Shown: piece by piece, positions 1 through 6,714 of the stretch
Numbering within the stretch: the stretch's first letter is position 1
Layout of the letters: the number at the start of each line of letters is the position of its first letter
DNA from: an uncultured Flavobacteriales bacterium
GTDB lineage: Bacteria; Bacteroidota; Bacteroidia; Flavobacteriales; Weeksellaceae
Direction of reading: 5' to 3'
Assembly (NCBI GenBank): GCA_937876095.1
Contig: CALFIE010000041.1
Coordinates: 1 to 10,048 of the forward strand
DNA: 10,048 nt
The notes under the pieces: model-generated
Database searches by the model: none
Told to the model about the DNA's origin: nothing
The model's input: the letters and a program-made list of their open reading frames with translations, nothing else
Program-made: the position numbers and the translations under genes

Positions 1-796
1 AGCTTTCAATAATGGTTACTCTACTAATAGAACTGTACAAAAATTTGGAACTTATATAAATTCGTCATTGTCAACTGTAGCAGATGGAGTATATGATCTT
101 TGCGGTCATGGTACTTCAATGACTTCAATAGCAACCGCACCAAGAAATGATAAAGGTTTTACTGTAGGTGTTGCATATGGCGCAAATTTATTTTCTTATA
201 GAGCTACTTCTGATGTTATGCTTGAAAGCTATCTAGAACAAAGAGGCGTTTCTAAAGCACTAACTGCAGCAGGTAATAGTACAGGTGTGAAAATCATTTC
301 TATGTCATTAGGTTATGCAATATCTATAAATAGTGTAGCAGATGCTGTGAAATACGCCTATTCTAAAGGGAAATTAATAATTGCTGCAGGTGGAACTACT
401 ACTGTAATGACTAATAATTTGCTTGGAGTTATATTCCCCGCAAATATGCCCGAAGTTGTTGCAGCTACTGGAATTAAGGATTCATCGACTTACCAACAAT
501 GCTCAATCTGTCATAAAGGTCCTGAAATTGATTTTACAATTGTAATGGAGAGAGCATCTGATAAAAATAGACTAGTACCCGTACTTAGTTACTATGACCA
601 AAAATCAGATTATGTAGGTGGTTCTTCTGCAGCTACTGCAATTACAGCTGGGATTGCAGCATTAGTATGGTCTAAATTCCCTACTTACAATAGAGATCAA
701 GTTTTGGAAAAAATGAAAAAAGCATCAGAATTTTATTTATATAAAAGTTCTAATTATGGATATGGAAAAATTGATGCATTAAAAGCTGTACAATAA
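1..796 (+). CDS. S8 subtilisin-like serine protease, copy 1 (5' truncated by window edge)
   Basis: This is the C-terminal part of a secreted S8 (subtilase) peptidase. The frame is open from base 2 with no stop, and its first residues match the interior of the complete copy at 1671-3188, so the gene begins outside the window. A TTG at 68 is internal and not a start. The catalytic His is in the DLCGHG motif (codon 107-109) and the catalytic Ser in GGSSAAT (codon 626-628); the catalytic Asp lies upstream, outside the window. The position that normally holds the oxyanion-hole Asn (AAGN) reads AAGG (Gly codon 392-394). A CSICH motif is at 500-514. By eye about four in five residues match copy 2, with two residues missing near the start of the alignable part. 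The protein ends at YGKIDALKAVQ with no added sorting domain. A strong terminator follows. It could be a functional paralogue; the visible part has no frame damage. Family call firm, substrate unknown. Confidence 0.9.
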   Translation, partial: AFNNGYSTNRTVQKFGTYINSSLSTVADGVYDLCGHGTSMTSIATAPRNDKGFTVGVAYGANLFSYRATSDVMLESYLEQRGVSKALTAAGNSTGVKIISMSLGYAISINSVADAVKYAYSKGKLIIAAGGTTTVMTNNLLGVIFPANMPEVVAATGIKDSSTYQQCSICHKGPEIDFTIVMERASDKNRLVPVLSYYDQKSDYVGGSSAATAITAGIAALVWSKFPTYNRDQVLEKMKKASEFYLYKSSNYGYGKIDALKAVQ

Positions 797-838
797 ATAC
801 GTATTTTATACAAACTCAAGTTATAATATTATTAATAC

Positions 839-874
839 AAAAAAAGGATTATTTTCGAATAATCCTTTTTTTTT
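839..874 (+). terminator. Rho-independent terminator after protease copy 1
   Basis: A seven-A run, the arm GGATTATT (846-853), a TTCG loop (854-857), the arm AATAATCC (858-865) and nine Ts form a 15-bp stem if the A and T runs pair. The same hairpin, with a TTCA loop, follows protease copy 2 at 3239-3271, so the terminator was duplicated with the gene. The A run on the left lets it work in both directions. Confidence 0.88.
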
Positions 875-875
875 C

Positions 876-973
876 TCCAAAAGTTTAAAACAATCATTCC
901 GCTGTGATTCAAGCTTTCAGCTTCGCTTTCGTTTTTCCCAACGTAAATATAAATTCATCGGTAATTCTTCCAA
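876..973 (-). pseudogene. Degraded SCO1/SenC gene relic
   Basis: Bases 876-887 resemble the 3' end of the intact SCO1 gene just past its terminator (about 3275-3288). Bases 891-973 then align with 3449-3532, sharing CAATCATTCC, CTGTGATT, ACGTAAATAT and AATTCATCGG. The roughly 160 bases between these blocks in the intact gene are missing here. The order, the strand and the position directly after the terminator are the same as at the intact locus. The remnant has no start, no copper-binding Cys motif and no useful open frame. This is read directly by comparing the two places in the window; the percentage identity was not computed. Confidence 0.75.
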
Positions 974-1110
974 AAAATTGGGCGAAAACAAAGAATTATA
1001 GGCAGGACTACCCTTTTCTTTTCTGCTTCACAATAACCAAAAGCAGGTTGTGTTTCATCAGTAGAACAAATTTCTGAACATTTGGCTCTCTTCTAATTTG
1101 CATATTTATA
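974..1110 (-). pseudogene. Degraded porin gene relic
   Basis: Directly after the SCO1 relic, the sequence aligns with the interior of the porin gene at about 4587-4725. Shared runs include ATTGGG, GAAAAC, AAGAATT, TAGGCAG and CCCTTTTCTTTT. In the porin this stretch encodes the segment around GAEQKEKGSSAYNSW. Similarity is clear to about 1050 and fades by about 1110. Relative to the intact locus, roughly 1,050 bases are missing at the junction, which removes the start of SCO1, the whole YHS gene and the end of the porin. Small indels break the frame. The right boundary is uncertain. Confidence 0.65.
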
Positions 1111-1616
1111 ATGGTATAGAAACCTAACGAAGTGGTTCGGATAAGACAATCTACAATGAAAATCTTTAAATTGTGAGAATTTTCCGCTTGATTTTTTTTT
1201 CGGGTTTCTTCAATATAAGAAAATAGTCTCCTCTTTTTTTATTGTAAACACTTCGTTCTATTTTGCTTTGTAATTCATTTCCCCGAATCCCTCTAAATAG
1301 TTATAAATCAGAATATAAGTAAATACATTCTGTTGTAATATTTAAGGCTACTAATTCCAAATCAGAGAGTTTAGGTTTTCAAATTTTCATTTATTTTCTA
1401 AATGCACAACAGAAGTTATTATTAAATGTAAAAGTTTTTCACACAAATTCTCAATGTTTTAAAAACTATTGTATGAAAATAAAAAATTGGTCTATAAAAT
1501 ATGTTGTAAGATTTTTAATAATATGAATATCTTAATAATCAAATGTTTTTTATAGTAAACCATCAGTAATCTTAGTAATATTTTTTTTCCTTAAAATCTA
1601 TATTTTTTTAATAAAA
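1111..1616. other. Gene-free AT-rich stretch
   Basis: No convincing gene was found on either strand. It may hold further decayed sequence of the duplicated block, but I could not align it to anything else in the window. A pair of 9-base inverted arms (TTCTGTTGT at 1328-1336 and ACAACAGAA at 1406-1414) is present but weak. The last part, from about 1480, is very AT-rich and leads into the protease promoter. Confidence 0.5.
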
Positions 1617-1617
1617 G

Positions 1618-1647
1618 TTGCGTATTTAAAAAAAAAAGTTAACTTTG
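1618..1647 (+). promoter_or_regulatory. Bacteroidota-type promoter of protease copy 2
   Basis: TTG (1618-1620), a 19-base spacer and TAACTTTG (1640-1647) match the known Bacteroidota primary-sigma pattern of a -33 TTG and a -7 TAnnTTTG. Transcription would start near 1653-1655. This rules out the in-frame GTG at 1647 as the translation start and favours ATG 1671 or 1680. Confidence 0.65.
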
Positions 1648-1670
1648 TGTATAACAAATTTAAAAAAATT

Positions 1671-3188
1671 ATGATAAAGATGAAACATTTACAATTTCTT
1701 TGCTTAATCATTCTTTTAATTTCTATATCATGTAGACCATCAAATGACATAGAAAAATTAAGCACAAGTACAACTAGTACAACAACAAGAACACCACTTT
1801 CTAGATCTGAAATTGATAGTAAAATAGAAAGATCTATTACTGAAACTGGCAACTTCCATTGGATTGACACAGATGCTTTAACTATTTGGAGCGCTTCTTA
1901 TTATGGAAATCAATATGTAACAATAGGTTATGGTACAAGTAAAAATGATTTTAAAAGAGGAGCAAATTCAGATAGAAATAAATCTGACATTATTTCTATA
2001 GTTGGAATTAATGAAAACACCTCAAAAAAAGATTTTCTTTTGTATGAAGATGAGTATCTCAATTTTATTGATGTTAAAATTCAAAACTTAAGCACAATTG
2101 AAATGCTTCTTAAAAATAAAGAGGTAAGATATATTGAACCATCTCAATATGTATATAAAAGTGAACAGCAACAAAGCCAAAAAAGCTCATTAAGCGGATT
2201 TGGCTGTGGATACGAATCTTCTGCAGTAAATAGTGCTGACCAAATTACTGTTGCGCCAAATGCAAAAGTTCCTTGGAATTTTTATAAACATAATATACCT
2301 GCTGCATGGAATTATAGTACTGGAAAAAATGTAGGAATTGCAATAATTGATACCGGAATTTCTCCTAACCAAAGTCTAATGAATTCAGCTTTCAATAATG
2401 GTTACTCTACTAATAGAACTGTACAAAAATTTGGAACTTATGTTAATTCAATTTGGCCATGGGTAACTACAACAGATGGAGTAAATGATCTTTGCGGACA
2501 TGGAAGCGCAATGACTTCATTAGCAACATCTCCAAGAAATGACAAAGGATATTCTGTAGGTGTTGCATATGGTGCTAATTTGATTTCTTATAGAGGAACA
2601 TCAGACGTGATGCTTGAAAGCTATCAAGATCAAAGAGGGGTTTCAAAAGCGCTAACTGCAGCAGGAAATAGAACTGATGTAAAAATTATTTCTATGTCGA
2701 TTGGTTATTTATTCTCTATAGGAAGTGTAGAAGACGCTGTAAAATATGCCTATTCTAAAGGAAAATTAATAATTGCAGCTGGTGGAACTTCTACAGAACT
2801 TACAAATAATTGGGTAGGAGTTATATTTCCGGCAAATATGCCAGAAGTTGTTGCTGCGACCGGAATTAAAGACTTATCTACGTATGAACAATGTTCAGAC
2901 TGTCATAAAGGTTCAGAAATCGACTTTACAGTAGTTATGCAGAGATCAACCGATAACAACCGAACAGTTCCGGTACTTAGTTACTATGATCAACAATCAG
3001 ATTATGTAGGTGGTTCTTCTGCAGCTACAGCAATTACTTCAGGTATTGCAGCTTTAGTATGGTCAAGATTCCCTACTTACAATAGAGATCAAGTATTAGA
3101 AAAAATGAAAAAAGCTTCACAATTTTATTCAAGTAAAAATTCTAACTATGGATATGGTAAAATTGATGTATTGAAAGCAGTACAATAA
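1671..3188 (+). CDS. S8 subtilisin-like serine protease lipoprotein, copy 2
   Basis: A predicted lipid-anchored, exported serine endopeptidase of 505 residues. ATG 1671 is chosen because the promoter ends at 1647; ATG 1680 is the alternative. Residues 1-20 are a hydrophobic signal ending in LISISC, so Cys21 is the likely lipidated residue. A Thr/Ser-rich linker (about 32-42) follows. Residues about 60-165 look like an inhibitor I9-type propeptide, ending in VRYIEPSQYVY. The catalytic domain runs from about 200 to the end: Asp227 in IAIIDTG, His277 in GHG, Ser450 in GGSSAAT. The usual oxyanion-hole Asn is replaced by Gly372 (AAGG), as in copy 1. Cys408 and Cys411 lie in a CSDCH motif, more likely a disulfide or metal site than a haem site. 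There is no C-terminal secretion domain. It has its own promoter and a terminator shared with convergent SCO1. Substrate unknown; a role in processing envelope or secreted proteins is inference. Confidence 0.9.
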   Translation: MIKMKHLQFLCLIILLISISCRPSNDIEKLSTSTTSTTTRTPLSRSEIDSKIERSITETGNFHWIDTDALTIWSASYYGNQYVTIGYGTSKNDFKRGANSDRNKSDIISIVGINENTSKKDFLLYEDEYLNFIDVKIQNLSTIEMLLKNKEVRYIEPSQYVYKSEQQQSQKSSLSGFGCGYESSAVNSADQITVAPNAKVPWNFYKHNIPAAWNYSTGKNVGIAIIDTGISPNQSLMNSAFNNGYSTNRTVQKFGTYVNSIWPWVTTTDGVNDLCGHGSAMTSLATSPRNDKGYSVGVAYGANLISYRGTSDVMLESYQDQRGVSKALTAAGNRTDVKIISMSIGYLFSIGSVEDAVKYAYSKGKLIIAAGGTSTELTNNWVGVIFPANMPEVVAATGIKDLSTYEQCSDCHKGSEIDFTVVMQRSTDNNRTVPVLSYYDQQSDYVGGSSAATAITSGIAALVWSRFPTYNRDQVLEKMKKASQFYSSKNSNYGYGKIDVLKAVQ

Positions 3189-3209
3189 ACAATATTCAAT
3201 AAAAAATTA

Positions 3210-3232
3210 ATACATCACATATAATGATGTAT
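3210..3232. other. Small hairpin between protease stop and terminator
   Basis: ATACATCA (3210-3217) and TGATGTAT (3225-3232) are perfect inverted arms around a 7-base loop. It lies in the 3' untranslated region of protease copy 2, seven bases before the terminator. It is absent from the matching place after copy 1. It might protect the 3' end of the transcript, or be chance in AT-rich DNA. Confidence 0.35.
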
Positions 3233-3238
3233 AAAAAT

Positions 3239-3271
3239 AAAAAAGGATTATTTTCAAATAATCCTTTTTTT
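3239..3271. terminator. Bidirectional terminator between protease copy 2 and sco1
   Basis: A six-A run, GGATTATT (3245-3252), a TTCA loop and AATAATCC (3257-3264), then seven Ts. A-rich on one side and T-rich on the other, it can end transcription from both convergent genes. Two bases of its T run belong to the sco1 stop codon (3270-3272, reverse strand). It matches the terminator at 839-874 apart from the loop. Confidence 0.88.
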
Positions 3272-3953
3272 ATTCCTCTAAAAGTTTTCTGATGTCTTCA
3301 ATTAATAATTTTCGGTCTGGTTGAAATTTTCCATCGAGTTTGGGTTTAGTTCCAGCTTCATCTTCGTAATTCAGTCCGGAATAGTACAAAATTGGAGTCC
3401 CTTTTTCATTAATTCGACATCGTACATTTCCCTTTTTATCAACTAAGGCAATCATTCCACTGTGATTAAGGCTTTCTGCTTCACTCACATTTTTGCCTAC
3501 GTAAATATCGAATTCATCGGCAATTTTGCCAATATAATCTCGATTGCCTGTCAAAAAATGCCAATTCGGATTGGTAACACCCATTTTTTTGGCGTGTTCT
3601 TTTAAAAATTCTGGAGTGTCATTTTTAGGATCTATAGAAATAGAAATAATCCCAAAATTTGGGTCGTGAATTTCTTGGTCTACATATTTTAGATTACGAT
3701 TCATTACCGGACAAATCGTAGGACAACGTGCAAAGAAAAACTCTACTAAATACACTTTAGCAAGCATATCTCTGTTGGTGATTTTCTGGTTATTTTGGTT
3801 AATCAGTTCAAAATTGGGAACCTTCATCACTGTTTGAAGATTATTTTTGAAGTAATTCCACCCAAATAAAATTGCTACAACCAACCCCAAAAATAACACG
3901 ATCTGAATGAGTATTTTTTTGGTATTTTTAGATGAATTTTTAGTGATTTCCAT
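3270..3953 (-). CDS. SCO1/SenC/PrrC family copper chaperone
   Basis: A 227-residue membrane-anchored protein of the SCO1/SenC family (thioredoxin fold), which delivers copper to the CuA site of cytochrome c oxidase or acts as an envelope thiol reductase. One membrane segment (about residues 14-34) places the domain outside the cytoplasmic membrane. The copper ligands are visible: Cys77 and Cys81 in CPTIC and His164 in LNHSGM. The family motif ISIDP is at 105-109. Length is normal and the ATG start is followed directly by a basic stretch and the anchor. It starts 11 bases after the stop of the YHS lipoprotein gene, so the two are probably one operon. Its stop lies in the terminator shared with the convergent protease. 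A decayed second copy is present at 876-973. Family call firm; the oxidase partner is not in this window. Confidence 0.92.
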   Translation of the reverse strand: MEITKNSSKNTKKILIQIVLFLGLVVAILFGWNYFKNNLQTVMKVPNFELINQNNQKITNRDMLAKVYLVEFFFARCPTICPVMNRNLKYVDQEIHDPNFGIISISIDPKNDTPEFLKEHAKKMGVTNPNWHFLTGNRDYIGKIADEFDIYVGKNVSEAESLNHSGMIALVDKKGNVRCRINEKGTPILYYSGLNYEDEAGTKPKLDGKFQPDRKLLIEDIRKLLEE

Positions 3954-3964
3954 TAATAAGAAAA

Positions 3965-4240
3965 TTATTTCACTGCATATTTCTCAGGATTTTTTTTGAA
4001 TTCATCTTTACAATATGAACTACAAAAACCGTAGGTTTTTCCTTTGAAATTGGCAGTATCAGAAAGATGTTCTGCAGTTGTCATATCACAAATAGGATCT
4101 AATTCGTTTACTACCACTACATTCAATTTACCAACTTTTGTTGCCGACATTTTTTGGTGATCCACTTTTTTTATTTCCATATTTTCTTTTTTGCAAGAAA
4201 CTAAAGCAAAAATTGCAGCAACTAAAATTACATTTTTCAT
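3965..4240 (-). CDS. YHS-domain lipoprotein
   Basis: A 91-residue predicted lipoprotein. The signal ends in ALVSC, with Cys16 as the lipidation site. The rest, from about residue 47, is a YHS domain: DPICDM (48-53) and YGFCSSYCKDEFKKNPEKY (70-88). Cys51, Cys73 and Cys77 are candidate metal ligands. YHS domains are small, presumed metal-binding modules often found with copper and other heavy-metal proteins. Just downstream, 11 bases away, lies the SCO1 gene, so a joint role in copper handling in the periplasm or outer membrane is a reasonable inference. The ATG start is supported by the signal peptide. A TAAATTTG promoter element lies upstream. Metal identity cannot be read from the sequence. 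Confidence 0.85.
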   Translation of the reverse strand: MKNVILVAAIFALVSCKKENMEIKKVDHQKMSATKVGKLNVVVVNELDPICDMTTAEHLSDTANFKGKTYGFCSSYCKDEFKKNPEKYAVK

Positions 4241-4262
4241 GATTTTTCTTTTTATTAAAATT

Positions 4263-4270
4263 CAAATTTA
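4263..4270 (-). promoter_or_regulatory. Candidate -7 element for the YHS-sco1 operon
   Basis: On the minus strand TAAATTTG fits TAnnTTTG exactly, about 22 bases before the YHS start codon. No clear TTG was found at the expected -33 distance. In such AT-rich DNA a chance match is possible, and read-through from the porin gene is an alternative. Confidence 0.4.
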
Positions 4271-4315
4271 AAGATTAATAAAATGAATCAGCAGAAAAAT
4301 GATAAGAATCATACA

Positions 4316-5380
4316 CTAAAACCACGCAGAAACACTCGTAGAAACGAATATATTTTGCTTTTGGAAATCGGTATTTTTCATAAAAATTGCATCTTTAGAA
4401 GATAAATTTCTTGCTTCTATTCTCCACAACACATTTTTCTGAATTTGGTAATCTACATTCCCCGAAAATCCGAAAACCTGAAATCCCAAATTATTTTGTT
4501 GTGCAATGATGACATTGTTTTTATCCGAATAATATTCTACTCTACCTGAAACCGAAGTTTTATCGTTCAACTGATATTTTGCTAAAATATTGGGAGAAAA
4601 CCAAGAATTGTAGGCAGAACTTCCCTTTTCTTTTTGTTCTGCTCCTAAATCAAAACCTAGAATAGTTTGAAATTGATCATTCCATTGATTAATGATGTAA
4701 AAATCGTGAAAGTAGCGCATTCTTTTCTCAGAAGTCGGTTTATCATTCCCTACAAAAGAACTCGAATTGATGGTGATTTTGTCGGTTGGTTTGTACGTAA
4801 TTTGATGACCAAAAGCCAAGGTTTGGTTACCTTCTACTCGTGCAATTCTTTGCCATCCGTTTAAAACCAATCCGCTCAAAAACCACTTTCCTGATTCTGA
4901 AGTGTAGGATATTTTGGCTCCTGTTTCGAAATAGGGCGAATTATCTGCAGCCAAACTTCGGGTTAAAGTAAGATTGTCTTTTCCAACTGCACTTTCCCAA
5001 CCAATATGCGATGGCAAAATTCCGGCATCTATCCACAAATTTTTATTTTTTGAAATTTTGAAACCTATGTTTGCTTCATTAATGAATTTAAAAACCTCTT
5101 TTTCAGCAGAAAGATTATCAGAAGCGTAAGTTCCGCTCATAATTGCGAGATTTGAACGCATATTTTCGGTTTCGTAATTGGCTTTTACAAGTCCTAAATT
5201 CAAGTTAAATTCATTATGACGATTGTATGAATACAAAAAATTCTGACGAATATGATTTTCTGGTTCATTGAAATCATATGTGTAAAAAATTTCTGCATTT
5301 CCTGAAAATTTCAAATGATTTTCTTGTGAAAACAAGAATTGCGAAATTCCTAAAATGCTTAAAAAAAGTGTTTTTTTCAT
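4316..5380 (-). CDS. Outer-membrane beta-barrel porin (BBP2/OmpL-like)
   Basis: A 354-residue outer-membrane beta-barrel protein that resembles the putative beta-barrel porin-2 (BBP2, OmpL-like) family of Bacteroidota. A signal peptide occupies residues 1 to about 18 (cleavage near FLFS-QEN). The body shows alternating polar and hydrophobic short strands throughout, with conserved-looking segments such as NLWIDAGILPSHIGWESA (about 114-131) and YFETGAKISY. The last residue is Phe (SAWF), typical of barrel proteins recognised by the Bam machinery. No TonB box or plug domain is present, so it is not a TonB-dependent receptor. It lies 56 bases after rarA and 75 bases before the YHS gene, all on one strand. 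Its place next to YHS and SCO1 could mean metal or small-solute passage, but that is only inference. A relic of a second copy is at about 974-1110. Confidence 0.82.
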   Translation of the reverse strand: MKKTLFLSILGISQFLFSQENHLKFSGNAEIFYTYDFNEPENHIRQNFLYSYNRHNEFNLNLGLVKANYETENMRSNLAIMSGTYASDNLSAEKEVFKFINEANIGFKISKNKNLWIDAGILPSHIGWESAVGKDNLTLTRSLAADNSPYFETGAKISYTSESGKWFLSGLVLNGWQRIARVEGNQTLAFGHQITYKPTDKITINSSSFVGNDKPTSEKRMRYFHDFYIINQWNDQFQTILGFDLGAEQKEKGSSAYNSWFSPNILAKYQLNDKTSVSGRVEYYSDKNNVIIAQQNNLGFQVFGFSGNVDYQIQKNVLWRIEARNLSSKDAIFMKNTDFQKQNIFVSTSVSAWF

Positions 5381-5436
5381 TTAAAAAATTATTAATAAAA
5401 ATATATTTCGACTCAAAAACTAAATTATTCAAAAAC

Positions 5437-6714
5437 TCAATATTTTCCTTTCCATTTTCGTTCCAATTCTTCACGAATTTTCTTTTCGGTAGAATTTTCG
5501 CCAGGTTCGTAGAACTTGGTTCCCGAAATTTCTTCGGGTAAAAATTCTAAATCCACAAAATTTCCTTGGTGTGAATGAGCGTATTGATAATCTTTACCAT
5601 AATCTAAGTCTTTCATCAGTTTGGTTGGAGCATTTCGCAGATGCAAAGGAACGGGTAAATTTCCTGTTTTTTTCACCAAATCTAATGCTTGATTTATTGC
5701 TAAATACGTAGAATTCGATTTCGGAGAAACTGCCAAATAAACAGCAGTTTCGCTCAAGATAATTCTTGCTTCTGGATTTCCGATGACATTCACCGCTTGA
5801 AAACAATTATTGGCAATTACCAATGCATTTGGATTGGCCAAACCAATATCTTCTGAAGCCAAAATCAACATTCTTCTGGCTATAAATTTAATATCTTCTC
5901 CACCTGCAATCATTCTTGCAAGCCAATAAACTGTACCATTTGGATCAGAACCGCGCATAGATTTTATGAATGCCGAAATTATATCGTAATGTTGCTCTCC
6001 ATTTTTGTCGTAAAGTGCCATTGTTTCTTGCAAAACGGTGAGAACATCTTCATTGGTGATTTCCTTTTTTTTAGAATTTTTGAACTGATTTAAAACCAAT
6101 TCCACCGAATTGATGAGTTTTCTGGCATCACCACCAGAATATTGTATGAAGGCTTCTTTGTCTTTAATTTTGAAATCGGTTTTCTCGTCTTCATTAAATT
6201 TTTTCAAAGAAACTTCTGCTAATTCTTCTAATTTTTCATAAGATAAAGACTTCAAAACATAGACTTGCGAACGAGAAAGCAACGCAGAAACCACCTCGAA
6301 ACTTGGATTTTCGGTAGTTGCACCAATCAACACAATCCAACCTTTTTCTACAGCGTGAAGTAAAGAATCTTGTTGAGATTTATTAAATCTGTGAATTTCA
6401 TCAATAAATAAAATGGGAGATTTTCCGCTGAAAAGATTTTGCTTTTTGGCTTCTTCTATCACTTCTCTCACGTCTTTCACACCAGAAGAAACTGCCGAAA
6501 GTTTGTAAAATTTTCTGCCCGATTGTTCAGAAATTATTTCTGCAAGCGTGGTTTTCCCAGTTCCAGGTGGTCCCCAAAAAATTAGGGAATTGAGTGAATC
6601 ATTCTCTAGCATTTTTCGGATGGTTCCGTTTTTGCTGGTCAAATGTTCTTGTCCCAAAACTTCATCTAAAGTTTTCGGTCGTAGTTTTTCGGCAAGAGGA
6701 ATGTTTTGGTTCAA
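5437..6714 (-). CDS. rarA: Replication-associated recombination protein A (AAA+ ATPase)
   Basis: A 425-residue AAA+ ATPase of the RarA/MgsA/WRNIP1 family, which acts at stalled replication forks and resembles clamp-loader subunits. Walker A is GPPGTGKTT (48-56), Walker B is LFIDEIHRF (102-110), sensor 1 lies in GATTENPSFE (131-140), the arginine finger is in LLSRS (145-149) and sensor 2 in GDARK (195-199). The C-terminal tetramerisation part (about 240-425) is complete, with SMRGSDPNGTVYWLARM and LHLRNAPTKLMK. The start is TTG at 6714: the next upstream in-frame codon but one is a stop, and the first internal ATG (residue 36) would remove conserved N-terminal residues. The start codon lies in a short tandem repeat. 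It is divergent from yidD and upstream of the porin gene. Confidence 0.95.
   Translation of the reverse strand: MNQNIPLAEKLRPKTLDEVLGQEHLTSKNGTIRKMLENDSLNSLIFWGPPGTGKTTLAEIISEQSGRKFYKLSAVSSGVKDVREVIEEAKKQNLFSGKSPILFIDEIHRFNKSQQDSLLHAVEKGWIVLIGATTENPSFEVVSALLSRSQVYVLKSLSYEKLEELAEVSLKKFNEDEKTDFKIKDKEAFIQYSGGDARKLINSVELVLNQFKNSKKKEITNEDVLTVLQETMALYDKNGEQHYDIISAFIKSMRGSDPNGTVYWLARMIAGGEDIKFIARRMLILASEDIGLANPNALVIANNCFQAVNVIGNPEARIILSETAVYLAVSPKSNSTYLAINQALDLVKKTGNLPVPLHLRNAPTKLMKDLDYGKDYQYAHSHQGNFVDLEFLPEEISGTKFYEPGENSTEKKIREELERKWKGKY

Larger units (their letters stand above)
1..1110. repeat. Tandem segmental duplication, eroded copy (partner at 2387-4725)
   Basis: The protease end, terminator, SCO1 relic and porin relic follow one another exactly as the intact protease, terminator, SCO1 and porin do at 2387-4725. 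Three separate homologous pieces after the terminator keep their order and strand, which is best explained by one duplication of a block longer than 2 kb followed by deletions in the non-protease part. The left edge lies outside the window. The right edge cannot be placed, because similarity fades after about 1110. Confidence 0.7.

Noticed and set aside
68..70. TTG at 68 as the start of protease copy 1
   Set aside because: The frame is open from base 2 and the preceding 22 residues match the interior of copy 2, so this is an internal codon of a truncated gene.
1328..1414. Inverted arms TTCTGTTGT / ACAACAGAA as insertion-sequence ends
   Set aside because: Nine-base arms 69 bases apart, no transposase fragment between them and no target-site duplication seen; chance is a sufficient explanation.
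1647..1649. GTG at 1647 as the start of protease copy 2
   Set aside because: Its first base is the last base of the -7 promoter element, so it would lie upstream of the expected transcript start; ATG 1671 or 1680 also gives a better signal peptide.
1598..1870. Minus-strand open frame of 90 codons
   Set aside because: It covers the protease promoter and the start of the protease in antisense, has low-complexity composition and no recognisable domain.
2892..2906. Protease as a c-type cytochrome because of CxxCH
   Set aside because: A single motif lies inside an otherwise normal subtilase fold with no cytochrome domain or clear axial ligand context; a disulfide or metal site is more likely.
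5381..5436. Promoter between rarA and the porin gene
   Set aside because: The minus strand has only imperfect resemblances to TAnnTTTG (such as TAGTTTTTG with one base too many), so no promoter is claimed; read-through from rarA is possible.
5278..5541. Plus-strand open frame of 87 codons across the rarA-porin junction
   Set aside because: It is antisense to the rarA 3' end and the porin signal peptide; its Phe/Lys-rich composition is what reverse-complemented AT-rich coding sequence gives.
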